Shown here: piece by piece, positions 1 to 7,487 of the stretch | How positions within the stretch are numbered: the first letter of the stretch is position 1 | How the letters are laid out: every line of letters starts with the position of its first letter | Origin: Pseudomonadales bacterium | Lineage (GTDB): Bacteria; Pseudomonadota; Gammaproteobacteria; Pseudomonadales; Moraxellaceae | Assembly: GCA_013043915.1 (NCBI GenBank) | Contig: JABEVH010000125.1 | Coordinates: forward strand, 1-14,281 | Direction of reading: 5' to 3' | Length of the DNA stretch: 14,281 nt | Position numbers and translations under genes: made by a program | Notes under the pieces: generated by a model | What the model was told of the DNA's origin: nothing | Database searches by the model: none | The model's input: only the letters and a program-made list of their open reading frames with translations

Positions 1-374
1 GCATAAAGTACGTGCCCCAGGCCCTGAAAAAACAAAAACTGACAACCTAACAAAAAGACGCTAACTATGACCATAACTTGAATGTCGCGAGCGGTGCGCA
101 CTTCCATCAGCTTTAAAGCCGCCAGAACTGCGAGAATAGCCACCCCGGCAACTGGCCCTAGCAAGGTATGATCCTGCTGCCATATACCCAACCCTGCGGC
201 CCCTGCGATCGGTTGCGCCAGCCAAGTCCAGGTCAATGTGCGCAGCCCCTGAGTAGCGCGCAACAGAGCCAACAAGATCAGCAGGGGCATCCACCAAGAT
301 GGTTGCTGATCAGTCAAAGGCAAGGTCACCAGCACCAGAGCCAGCGCTACGGCACGCAGACTATAAAGACTCAT
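1..374 (-). CDS. TgpA-type (DUF3488) membrane transglutaminase, N-terminal part, cut by window edge
   Basis: Partial gene: 124 codons are visible without a stop and the frame runs off the left edge. The start is the ATG at 374-372, which overlaps the stop of the DUF58 gene in an ATGA junction. The visible part is almost all membrane: hydrophobic stretches at about residues 7-20, 28-39, 71-87 and 99-116. Between the last two lies a charged segment, LKLMEVRTARD (88-98), followed by a Cys-Gln-Phe-Leu-Phe run, which resembles the N-terminal membrane domain of TgpA/DUF3488 proteins. In that family a periplasmic transglutaminase domain with a Cys-His-Asp triad follows; it lies outside the window and is inferred only from family knowledge. 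The preceding MoxR and DUF58 genes are its usual neighbours and support the call. The substrate is unknown. Sure of a real coding region, fairly sure of the family. Confidence 0.82.
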   Translation of the reverse strand, partial: MSLYSLRAVALALVLVTLPLTDQQPSWWMPLLILLALLRATQGLRTLTWTWLAQPIAGAAGLGIWQQDHTLLGPVAGVAILAVLAALKLMEVRTARDIQVMVIVSVFLLGCQFLFFQGLGHVLY

Positions 375-1330
375 ATGCGGTAATGCTCCGCTTCAAATGC
401 CGCCAGGGCCAACAAACACTGCAGTCGGTGTTTCTCTCCTTCTCCAGCATGCATCGGCTCCCCTGGCAGTTGCATGGACCAGGTTCCTTGGGCATTCAGT
501 ACGGCATAGGCCATACGCGACAAGACAGCTTCCCGATCCAGTCCACGGTAGTCCTTAAAATCGATAACCTGTTTAACCCCCTGCCAGTTGATTTGCCGCT
601 TGACCAACAGTGATGATGTACGGGCATAGTGTTTCCACGCAATATGAGCCATGGCATCACCAAGACGATAGGCATCGAGATGATCAAGTTCATCATCTCC
701 AGGTAAAGCCACAGAGAGTCCTGCCTGCCCCTGTTGCAGATGCATAGGCTTGGTCACTGTCTGGGAACGAGGCCATACCAGCACAACCATATCAAGGTCG
801 ATCCAGGTCCATGCGCGGATCAGCCCTAAAGGCCAACGAGTTTCCAACATCAGTCGGGGCAAATGCATATAACCACGGCGCAAGGCAGGCAATTGCACCT
901 CAATCACCTGCTGCTCACGGCCTACATAGGCTATCCGCTGTTCAGCCTGCTGCCAGTGCAGCATAATCGCATGATAATCACGCCCTGAGACCGACCTCAA
1001 ACCTACACGAAGCCCTACATGCTGACCCGCCTGGCCAGGATCACTGCCCAAGGCCCGCAAACCCAGTCCGCTCAAATTCCTGAACGTATGAAGGATGGCA
1101 ACCACAAGCAGTGATCCTAACCAGAAACAAAGACCCAGCAAGAGGTTATTGGCGTAGTTGATGCCGCCGATAAACAAAGCCAGCAACAATAGCAAATACA
1201 ACCAGCCCGCTCGTGACAGAAATACAAAAACTCGACGCTGATCCAGGGTGATGTCCTGAGCTGGCGGTAACCGTTGCTGCAACCATCTCGACCAGCGGGT
1301 TTGCCAACGTCGGCGCAACCAGGTCATCAT
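371..1330 (-). CDS. DUF58-domain membrane protein, partner of MoxR ATPase
   Basis: 319-residue protein. A basic, Trp/Arg-rich N-terminus is followed by two closely spaced hydrophobic segments (about 42-57 and 62-81), and the rest reads as a soluble domain. The DUF58 hallmark is recognisable near residues 221-247: an acidic Asp-Asp-Glu-Leu start, then YRLGDAMAHIAWKHYART, matching the family pattern of an Arg/Tyr-x-x-GD ... I-x-W-K-x-x-A-R core. DUF58 proteins are von Willebrand-A-like and are commonly encoded next to MoxR ATPases; biochemical function is largely undefined. The start is the first of two tandem ATGs (1330), inside the stop of the MoxR gene (ATGA), and the stop overlaps the TgpA-like start in the same way. 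The three are therefore probably co-translated as one module. The link to envelope or protein-complex maturation is inference. Confidence 0.88.
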   Translation of the reverse strand: MMTWLRRRWQTRWSRWLQQRLPPAQDITLDQRRVFVFLSRAGWLYLLLLLALFIGGINYANNLLLGLCFWLGSLLVVAILHTFRNLSGLGLRALGSDPGQAGQHVGLRVGLRSVSGRDYHAIMLHWQQAEQRIAYVGREQQVIEVQLPALRRGYMHLPRLMLETRWPLGLIRAWTWIDLDMVVLVWPRSQTVTKPMHLQQGQAGLSVALPGDDELDHLDAYRLGDAMAHIAWKHYARTSSLLVKRQINWQGVKQVIDFKDYRGLDREAVLSRMAYAVLNAQGTWSMQLPGEPMHAGEGEKHRLQCLLALAAFEAEHYRI

Positions 1331-2238
1331 GCCGGCAACACAGGAACCGCAGCTACCAGCAATGCCGATGCCTTTTTACTGCCTCTGGGCACCGGCAGCC
1401 GATGATCCACCACGGCTGGCAATACCGCCTGTATATCTTCAGGCTGCACAAAAGCGCGACCTCGTACCATAGCCATAGCTTGAGCTGCTGTTTTAAGAGC
1501 CATCAGCCCGCGTGGAGACAACCCATCATGTATCTCCGGATGCTGTCGACTGACCTGTGCCAGCTGCAGCAAATAATCGAGCAAAGGGTCACTCACCCGA
1601 ATACGCCGCACCTGTTCCTGCCAGACCAAAAGATGGCGGGCATCGGTCAATGCCGTCATGGCTTTAAGCATTTGACGCCGATCCTGGCCGGTCAACAACT
1701 CTCGTTCAGCGCGTACATCGGGGTAACCTAATTCCAGACGCATGAGAAACCTGTCAAGCTGGGACTCAGGTAAAGGATGTGTCCCTGCCTGAGACTGGGG
1801 ATTCTGGGTAGCGATGACAAAAAAGGGCTGAGGCAACGCATAGGTCTGACCATCCTGAGTGACCTGGCCTTCTTCCATGGCCTCGAGCAAAGCGCTTTGC
1901 GTTTTGGGTGAACTACGATTGATTTCATCGGCTAGCAGCACCTCGGTAAACACCGGGCCCGGCATAAACTCAAAACCTTGCTGCTCCACCTTAAATACTG
2001 AGATGCCGAGGATATCAGCAGGCATGAGATCGCTGGTAAATTGCAGACGACGAAAACCCAGACCTGTAACCCTGGCCAAGGCCTCTGCTAACGTGGTTTT
2101 ACCCATACCAGGAAGATCTTCAAGCAGCAGGTGGCCTCGTGCCAGCAGACAGCAAAGGCTGAGCTCTAGGACTTTAGGTTTACCCAAGATGATACGATTG
2201 AGAGCAGCGAAAACAGGAGCCAGCGGCGAAGCTGTCAT
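1327..2238 (-). CDS. MoxR-family AAA+ ATPase
   Basis: 303-residue ATPase. Visible motifs: Walker A LPGMGKTT at 42-49, Walker B VLLADE at 100-105 followed by the MoxR-typical INRSSPKTQSALLEAMEE, sensor-1 Asn at 146 in IATQNP, an arginine-finger region PLPESQLDRF at 155-164, and the sensor-2 GLSPRG at 239-244. These place it in the AAA_3/MoxR group, whose members act as chaperone-like ATPases that help mature or remodel partner proteins, often a DUF58 or VWA protein encoded next door, as here. The ATG at 2238 overlaps the metZ stop (ATGA), and its stop overlaps the DUF58 start. Length is normal for the family (about 300-350). The actual client is unknown; the neighbouring DUF58 and TgpA-like proteins are the obvious candidates. 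Confidence 0.93.
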   Translation of the reverse strand: MTASPLAPVFAALNRIILGKPKVLELSLCCLLARGHLLLEDLPGMGKTTLAEALARVTGLGFRRLQFTSDLMPADILGISVFKVEQQGFEFMPGPVFTEVLLADEINRSSPKTQSALLEAMEEGQVTQDGQTYALPQPFFVIATQNPQSQAGTHPLPESQLDRFLMRLELGYPDVRAERELLTGQDRRQMLKAMTALTDARHLLVWQEQVRRIRVSDPLLDYLLQLAQVSRQHPEIHDGLSPRGLMALKTAAQAMAMVRGRAFVQPEDIQAVLPAVVDHRLPVPRGSKKASALLVAAVPVLPA

Positions 2239-3446
2239 TGCACAGCTTCCAGTCCGCGAGCTAGATCCTGCTGCAAGTCGCTAACATCCTCAAGACCTAC
2301 AGATAGGCGTATCAAGCCTTCGCTAATACCAGCAGCCACCTTATCATCTTCACTTAAACGGCCATGCGTGGTGGTAGCGGGATGCGTGATGGTGCTTTTC
2401 GTATCGCCCAGATTAGCCGTAATGGAGAACAAACGCGTGGCATTGATCAGTGCCCAGGCTGCTTGACGCCCGCCACGAACCTTAAAAGCCAGTACGGCGC
2501 CAAAATGCAGTTGTTGCTCCTGAGCCAGGGCATGCTGGGGATGATCGGGCAGCCCGCTATAATAGACCTGCTCCACAAGAGCATGGTTGTTCAGCCAACG
2601 CGCTAAATGCAAGGCACGATCACATTGCGCCATCATACGTAAACGCAGCGTCTCCAGACCCTTGATAAACACCCAGGCGTTAAAAGGACTTAAACTGGTG
2701 CCGCAAGTGCGCAAGAACCCAAAAACCTCATTCATTTCCTGAGCACGACCCAGTACGGCCCCTCCTAAGCAACGCCCCTGACCGTCTAAATACTTGGTTG
2801 CTGAATGCACCACGATATCAGCCCCCCATTGCAAAGGCTTTTGCAAGGCTGGCGTGCACAAACAATTATCCACCACCAGCAAAATGTCATGACGATGAGC
2901 CAACTCAGAAAGCGCTCTTAGATCTACCAACTCTCCCAAGGGGTTACTCGGAGTTTCCACAAAAAACACTCGGGTCACCGGCATGATGGCGGCTTCCCAC
3001 TCCGTCATATTGGCTATGTTCACCCATCGCGTCGCTATACCCAGCTTGGCTAAGTACTTGTCAAACAACACGCGCGTCGTTCCAAACACACTGCGCGACA
3101 CGACGACCTCATCACCGGTCTTGAGCAAGGCCAGCATGGTCGACAGTATGGCGGCCATGCCAGAGCTGGTCGCCACACAGCGTTCAGCTCCCTCCAGGGC
3201 AGCCAGGCGTTCTTCGAACATGCTGACCGTCGGATTAGTAAATCTTGAATAGACATTACCCGGTTCAGTCCCGGAAAATCTGGCCGCCGCCTCCTCAGCA
3301 CTACCATAGACAAACGATGAAGTGAGGTACAAAGCCTCGGAGTGCTCTCCCTCCTGACTACGTCGCCCTCCAGCACGAACGGCTAGCGTATCAAACGCCA
3401 CTTCATCAAGCAGCTCAGGATCCAAACCCTGCTGCGGGTCACGCAT
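2235..3446 (-). CDS. metZ: O-succinylhomoserine sulfhydrylase
   Basis: 403-residue PLP enzyme of the Cys/Met metabolism (gamma-family, fold type I) group. MetZ makes homocysteine directly from O-succinylhomoserine and sulfide, bypassing cystathionine. The PLP lysine is K218 in HSATKYLDGQGR. Other family signatures are EPGNVYSRFTNPTV (61-74), SSGMAAI (94-100), VDNCLCTPA (192-200) and the C-terminal TANLGDTKSTITHPATTTHGRL (343-364 region). The long N-terminal block AFDTLAVRAG and overall length match Pseudomonas MetZ closely, which favours metZ over metB or metC; MetY would be longer. I chose the ATG at 3446 because a GAGGAG at 3453-3458 sits 6 nt upstream. An open frame extends back to 3578, but it lies inside purF and has no family similarity. 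It follows purF as in P. aeruginosa and is coupled to the MoxR gene downstream by ATGA. Confidence 0.95.
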   Translation of the reverse strand: MRDPQQGLDPELLDEVAFDTLAVRAGGRRSQEGEHSEALYLTSSFVYGSAEEAAARFSGTEPGNVYSRFTNPTVSMFEERLAALEGAERCVATSSGMAAILSTMLALLKTGDEVVVSRSVFGTTRVLFDKYLAKLGIATRWVNIANMTEWEAAIMPVTRVFFVETPSNPLGELVDLRALSELAHRHDILLVVDNCLCTPALQKPLQWGADIVVHSATKYLDGQGRCLGGAVLGRAQEMNEVFGFLRTCGTSLSPFNAWVFIKGLETLRLRMMAQCDRALHLARWLNNHALVEQVYYSGLPDHPQHALAQEQQLHFGAVLAFKVRGGRQAAWALINATRLFSITANLGDTKSTITHPATTTHGRLSEDDKVAAGISEGLIRLSVGLEDVSDLQQDLARGLEAVQ

Positions 3447-3452
3447 GATCAG

Positions 3453-3458
3453 CTCCTC
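3453..3458 (-). promoter_or_regulatory. Shine-Dalgarno of metZ overlapping the purF stop
   Basis: GAGGAG on the minus strand, 6 nt before the metZ ATG. Its first bases are shared with the purF TGA (3459-3457), giving TGAGGAG. It decides the metZ start and implies that ribosomes ending purF can reinitiate at metZ. Confidence 0.75.
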
Positions 3459-4980
3459 AGTTTCCGTTATGCAAATCGACCGTTGTACCTTCATCCACAT
3501 CAGCCAGCACCGGCCTGTTTTTAGCGGAGTCACTGCGAGATGCCTGCAAACGATTAAGGTAAGCCTCGTCGATATCACCCGTCACGTAACGTCCGTCAAA
3601 TACCGAGCAATCAAAACGGGTAATTTCCGGATTACCTTCCTGCGCTGCAGCGATCAGATCACCCAGGTCCTGATAAATCAGGCCATCAGCGCCTATTAAG
3701 TGACAAACTTCATCAACCGTACGACCATAAGCTATCAACTCGCTTTTGGCCGGCATGTCTATCCCATAAACATTGGGGTACTTGACCGCTGGAGCTGCTG
3801 AGGCGAAATACACTTTGGCTGCGCCGGACTCACGCGCCATCTGAATGATTTCACGGCATGTCGTGCCTCGAACGATGGAGTCATCGACCAGCAGAACATT
3901 TTTACCCTGAAACTCCAGATCGATAGGATTGAGTTTCTGGCGCACTGACTTCTTGCGCTGGCTTTGCCCGGGCATGATGAAGGTGCGACCGATATAGCGG
4001 TTCTTCATAAAGCCTTCGCGGTATTTCACATTCAGCGTGTAGGCAAGCTGCAGGGCGGCTGTGCGGCTAGTATCAGGTATAGGAATGACTACATCGATAT
4101 CATGTGCAGCCCATTGTCGCTTGATTTGCTGGGCCAAGCGGTCACCCATACGCATACGGGCCTTATAGACCGATATACCATCGATAATTGAATCCGGACG
4201 AGCAAAGTACACATGCTCAAAGATACAGGGTGAGTATTCGATACGGCTGGCGCACTGACGCGTACTTAATCGACCATCAACGTCGATAAATACAGCCTCA
4301 CCGGGCAACAAATCTGCAATGATGCGAAAGCCCAGCGCCGTGATAGCCACGGATTCTGAAGCGATCATGTATTCCTTCTTGCCATGAGCCCCGTCACGTT
4401 CACCATAAATGATGGGGCGTATGCCATGCGGATCTCGAAACCCTAGAATGCCATATCCTGTAATCATGACGACGACCGCATAGGCTCCGCGTACGCGCCT
4501 ATGTACGGCCGATACCGCTGAAAAAATATCATCTTCATTGGGGGACAGCTTACCCTGAGCCTGCAATTCATGCGCCAGCACATTCAACAGCACTTCCGAG
4601 TCTGAATCGGTATTGATGTGGCGCAGATCGGTTCGGAACAGTTCATCCGCAATTTCTGCGGTATTAGTCAGGTTACCATTATGCGCCAAGGTAATCCCGT
4701 AAGGAGAGTTCACATAAAACGGCTGGGCCTCTGCCGATGACGATGAACCCGCTGTGGGATAGCGCACATGACCAATACCGTAATGACCGGCCAAGCGCAT
4801 CATATGACGGGTATGAAAAACATCCCGCACCATGCCGTTATCCTTGCGTAAAAACAACCGGCCTTCCTGGCAGGTGACGATGCCGGCAGCATCTTGCCCA
4901 CGGTGTTGCAACACCGTCAGGGCATCGTACAGCGCCTGATTGACATTACTACCTGCGACTATACCGACGATACCACACAT
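3457..4980 (-). CDS. purF: Amidophosphoribosyltransferase (glutamine PRPP amidotransferase)
   Basis: 507-residue enzyme for the first committed step of purine synthesis: PRPP plus glutamine to 5-phosphoribosylamine. The N-terminal Ntn-hydrolase (glutaminase) domain begins MCGIVGIVAG, with Cys2 as the nucleophile once Met is removed; HRGQDAAGI (26-34), HVRYPT (71-76) and HNGNL (100-104) are standard class II amidotransferase motifs. The PRTase domain carries the PRPP-binding loop VLLVDDSIVRGTT at 362-374 and PDTSRTAA near 302-309. Length is as in E. coli (505). No extra iron-sulfur ligand pattern was sought or claimed. The ATG lies 2 nt after the cvpA stop with a GGGGG just ahead, so cvpA and purF are tightly linked as in E. 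coli. There is no obvious PurR-type operator ahead of cvpA, so the E. coli mode of control cannot be assumed. Confidence 0.98.
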   Translation of the reverse strand: MCGIVGIVAGSNVNQALYDALTVLQHRGQDAAGIVTCQEGRLFLRKDNGMVRDVFHTRHMMRLAGHYGIGHVRYPTAGSSSSAEAQPFYVNSPYGITLAHNGNLTNTAEIADELFRTDLRHINTDSDSEVLLNVLAHELQAQGKLSPNEDDIFSAVSAVHRRVRGAYAVVVMITGYGILGFRDPHGIRPIIYGERDGAHGKKEYMIASESVAITALGFRIIADLLPGEAVFIDVDGRLSTRQCASRIEYSPCIFEHVYFARPDSIIDGISVYKARMRMGDRLAQQIKRQWAAHDIDVVIPIPDTSRTAALQLAYTLNVKYREGFMKNRYIGRTFIMPGQSQRKKSVRQKLNPIDLEFQGKNVLLVDDSIVRGTTCREIIQMARESGAAKVYFASAAPAVKYPNVYGIDMPAKSELIAYGRTVDEVCHLIGADGLIYQDLGDLIAAAQEGNPEITRFDCSVFDGRYVTGDIDEAYLNRLQASRSDSAKNRPVLADVDEGTTVDLHNGN

Positions 4981-4982
4981 GT

Positions 4983-5492
4983 TTACCCCCGCTCACGCGA
5001 TAGAACAGGACGTGAAAGCTCCTGCACTCGATGACCCAACTCCCGGGTGTAGGGTGCATAATGCATGAACACCCCCACCCCCCTGGACTGATGCCACCAC
5101 GGATCATGGCTGGCGTAAGGTGCCATCAGCATCAGTAGCACCTCAACCATCAATAACCCGCGCAACAGCCCAAATACACAACCTAGCATACGGTCACTCC
5201 ATCGCAACCCAACCCTGTCCAGAACTCCCTGAATCAGGTAAGACAACAATGACATCACCAGCCAGGTACCGATAAAAAGAATCAGGAACGCTGCTAACAA
5301 TCGCAAGGACGGCGTAGGCACCATAGGCAGCAGTATAACTTGCATGGCCTCACCGTAATGACGGGCAACCAACCATGCCAATACCCAGCTGACCAGAGAA
5401 AATGCTTCACGTATCAAACCTCTAAACAACCCCATCGCCATAGACAAGACCACCACCGCCAGGATGAAGCCATCTGCAAAACTCACGACCAC
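4983..5492 (-). CDS. cvpA: CvpA family inner-membrane protein
   Basis: 169 residues from the chosen start. Four hydrophobic stretches (roughly 7-23, 30-48, 64-88, 104-122) and the CvpA signatures GLFRGLIREAFSL near the N-terminus and DRMLGCVFGLLRGLL (100-114) identify the family, which in E. coli is needed for colicin V production and has been linked to envelope stress tolerance; molecular role unknown. Start choice: the frame has GTG codons at 5498, 5492 and 5486 and no ATG. An AAGGGG at 5501-5506 lies only 2 nt from the first, 8 nt from the second and 14 nt from the third, so GTG 5492 is preferred. An ATG at 5500 is out of frame and stops after five codons. The gene stands between the SPOR gene and purF, the same order as E. 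coli dedD-cvpA-purF. Confidence 0.9.
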   Translation of the reverse strand: MVVSFADGFILAVVVLSMAMGLFRGLIREAFSLVSWVLAWLVARHYGEAMQVILLPMVPTPSLRLLAAFLILFIGTWLVMSLLSYLIQGVLDRVGLRWSDRMLGCVFGLLRGLLMVEVLLMLMAPYASHDPWWHQSRGVGVFMHYAPYTRELGHRVQELSRPVLSRERG

Positions 5493-5500
5493 CCCCACAT

Positions 5501-5506
5501 CCCCTT
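5501..5506 (-). promoter_or_regulatory. Shine-Dalgarno of cvpA
   Basis: AAGGGG on the minus strand. Spacing of 8 nt to the GTG at 5492 is what selects that start over GTG 5498 (2 nt) and GTG 5486 (14 nt). Confidence 0.55.
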
Positions 5507-5526
5507 GTCGGTTATAATCTTAAAAT

Positions 5527-6204
5527 TTAATGAACACTGTAAGCCTGCATCCAGCCTGAATAACCATCCTTGGCTAATTTTTCCTTTAACGATTCTGCAT
5601 TAGCTTTATCGAGTTCCGGACCGACAAAAACCTTGAACGCAGAACCGATCTGTCTTTGATAGACAGGATAGCCACGTCGCAAGAGTTCAGAACGAAAGGC
5701 TCGTGCAGCATCGGCACTGGCTAGGCTGGCCACCTGCACCGTCCATGCACCGGGCAAAGCGGGAGCAGGATGATTGCTATCCATTGATGCTTCCTGATGC
5801 TGCTCTACAGGAGGTATCGGCCGGTTAATCACAACCACCGTTTTGTGATCAACCTTGTCATGAACCACAGGTTCTTGTACGGGTTGACTGACCGGAGGTT
5901 TATCCTCAGGAACTACTTGCGCAGGTTCGGAAGCATTTACCCCTTGCTTGTCAACCACGGCATTACTTGGCGTGAGCGCCGGAGGAGTGCCCTGAGTCAT
6001 TGTTGCGGGTGCTACGACGGGGGCAGACCCTGACCACGTCGCAGGCATCTGAGGAGGAGGCTCCACCACCGGACGAGGAGGTATAGAAACTTCATGGGGA
6101 ACTATCGTGCCACTTCCATCCAGCACGAGGGGAGCCAACGCCGCACTGCCTGCCAGCAACACCAAGGTACCGAGTATTCTTTGCTTGATGGCTCGATCCA
6201 TCAT
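5527..6204 (-). CDS. dedD: DedD-like SPOR-domain protein, inner-membrane anchored
   Basis: 225 residues with a typical DedD layout. A short basic N-terminus with KQRILGTLVLL is followed by a single membrane segment (about 9-27) ending in the LVLDG motif seen in this group. Next comes a long Pro/Val/Gln-rich linker (31-150) with no fold apparent. The C-terminal SPOR domain (about 152-223) starts AWTVQVASLASADAARAF and has the usual RRGYPVY and FKVFVGP strands. SPOR domains bind denuded glycan strands of septal peptidoglycan, so the protein likely acts in the periplasm at the division site. Two tandem ATGs (6204 and 6201) overlap the folC stop. GAGGG at 6209-6213 is 4 and 7 nt away respectively, so the second is also possible. 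The symbol rests on architecture plus the folC-dedD-cvpA order known in E. coli. Confidence 0.88.
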   Translation of the reverse strand: MMDRAIKQRILGTLVLLAGSAALAPLVLDGSGTIVPHEVSIPPRPVVEPPPQMPATWSGSAPVVAPATMTQGTPPALTPSNAVVDKQGVNASEPAQVVPEDKPPVSQPVQEPVVHDKVDHKTVVVINRPIPPVEQHQEASMDSNHPAPALPGAWTVQVASLASADAARAFRSELLRRGYPVYQRQIGSAFKVFVGPELDKANAESLKEKLAKDGYSGWMQAYSVH

Positions 6205-7487
6205 TCCTCCCTCACCAACCCCAAATACTGTCGAACCGCGGCCACGGTATAAAATGAGCCCATGACGACGATACGATCACCAGGCGCTGCTCGTTCACTA
6301 CTCTGCTTTAAAGCCGCCACAGGATCGTCAAACTGACCCAAGACAAGCTCACCCATCGCCTTCACAGCTGCCGCCAAGCTTGCCGCTGAGGCACCTCGAG
6401 GCACCTGCAAACCGGCGACAAAATAACCCGCTGCCCATCCCTGCAAAGCCTCTAGCGTACCGACGACATCTTTATCCACCAACATGCCCAGCACGATCCA
6501 GGTTTGGCCCGAAACAGGATATTCCTGCAATTGATGCCGCAAAAACCGCGCGCCCTGCGGATTATGCGCCACATCCAGACATAAGCGCTCATCTGCAGGC
6601 ACGAACTCCAAGCGGCCCGGCAGCTGCACGCGCGACAAACCTACACGCACCTGCTCCAGCGCCAGATCAAGCTCCAGATGCTGTAACGCTGCCAGTGCCG
6701 TAGCCGCATTGCCCAGGGCTACGGTGGGCAGCGGCAATCCAGGCCACTCCTCTTGGGGGGTATGCAAAAACCACGTCGTACCCGTTTTTTGCCATATCAA
6801 ATCTCTACTCATGCACCAAACAGGATCGGCATACCCATTCGCCGCTAGCAGCAAGGATGCCGGGGGATCGTCATCACCGATCACCACCGGCCGTCCTCGG
6901 CGCATAATTCCAGCCTTTTCTTTAGCAATCGATGCGCGATCAGGGCCTAGCCACTCAACATGATCAATACCTATACTGCTGATCACCGCCACATCAGGAT
7001 CGATAATATTGACCGCATCAAGCCGCCCACCCAAGCCAACCTCAAGCACCCAGACATCCAGATCCATCTGCATAAACATATGCAGAACTGCCAGCGTGGT
7101 AAATTCAAAATAGGTCAGAGAGATATTGCCTCGCGCTTTTTCAACTTGCCCCAAAGCATCCAGCCATGCTGACTCCGGCAACCAGGAGCCTTGTATCACA
7201 GCACGTTCACGGAAGTCATGCAGGTGCGGCGACATGTAACGACCGACACGGTACCCACAGGCACGCAAGACCTGATCTGCCGTCGCCACCGTAGATCCTT
7301 TGCCATTAGTACCCGCCACCGTCATCACCTTGGCCCGGCCTGCTGATATACCCATAGCCGCGGCTACCTGCGCGATGCGTTCTAATCCTAGATCAATCGT
7401 TACTGGATAACCAAGCTCCAGCCGACTCAACCAGCCAGGCAACGTCGTTGGCAACGGCAAAGGCGACACTACAGTTTCATCACTCAC
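6201..7487 (-). CDS. folC: Bifunctional dihydrofolate synthase / folylpolyglutamate synthase
   Basis: 428-residue Mur-ligase-family enzyme that adds glutamate to dihydropteroate and then extends the glutamyl tail of folates, using ATP. The P-loop is AGTNGKGST at 58-66. FESPH-type substrate loop residues appear as YMSPHLHDFRER (84-95), EVGLGGRLDAVN at 149-160 is the conserved Mg/ATP region, and IGIDHVEWLG with EKAGI (190-194) contains the lysine that is carbamylated in the family. HNPQGA near residue 310 marks the C-terminal domain. Length is standard (E. coli 422). The start is a GTG at 7487 overlapping the accD TGA (GTGA); the Shine-Dalgarno is weak, so translation probably depends on coupling to accD. 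Pairing with accD upstream and dedD downstream is the conserved arrangement. Confidence 0.96.
   Translation of the reverse strand: MSDETVVSPLPLPTTLPGWLSRLELGYPVTIDLGLERIAQVAAAMGISAGRAKVMTVAGTNGKGSTVATADQVLRACGYRVGRYMSPHLHDFRERAVIQGSWLPESAWLDALGQVEKARGNISLTYFEFTTLAVLHMFMQMDLDVWVLEVGLGGRLDAVNIIDPDVAVISSIGIDHVEWLGPDRASIAKEKAGIMRRGRPVVIGDDDPPASLLLAANGYADPVWCMSRDLIWQKTGTTWFLHTPQEEWPGLPLPTVALGNAATALAALQHLELDLALEQVRVGLSRVQLPGRLEFVPADERLCLDVAHNPQGARFLRHQLQEYPVSGQTWIVLGMLVDKDVVGTLEALQGWAAGYFVAGLQVPRGASAASLAAAVKAMGELVLGQFDDPVAALKQSSERAAPGDRIVVMGSFYTVAAVRQYLGLVREE

Noticed and set aside
1859..2284. 141-codon plus-strand open frame across the MoxR and metZ junction
   Set aside because: Opposite a MoxR gene with complete Walker and sensor motifs; Ser/Arg-rich low-information translation, typical of antisense frames.
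3447..3578. 44-codon upstream extension of metZ
   Set aside because: It lies within purF, has no MetZ-like sequence, and the ATG at 3446 has a well-placed GAGGAG.
5511..5516. TATAAC on the minus strand as a -10 box for a cvpA-purF promoter
   Set aside because: No acceptable -35 at 16-18 bp, and the start would fall almost on the cvpA ribosome site; an AT-rich gap gives such matches by chance. The plus-strand TATAAT at 5513-5518 points antisense into the SPOR gene.
6388..6406. Direct repeat GAGGCACCT twice with 1-bp spacer in folC
   Set aside because: Nine bases within coding sequence, only two copies, none elsewhere noticed; explained by codon choice.
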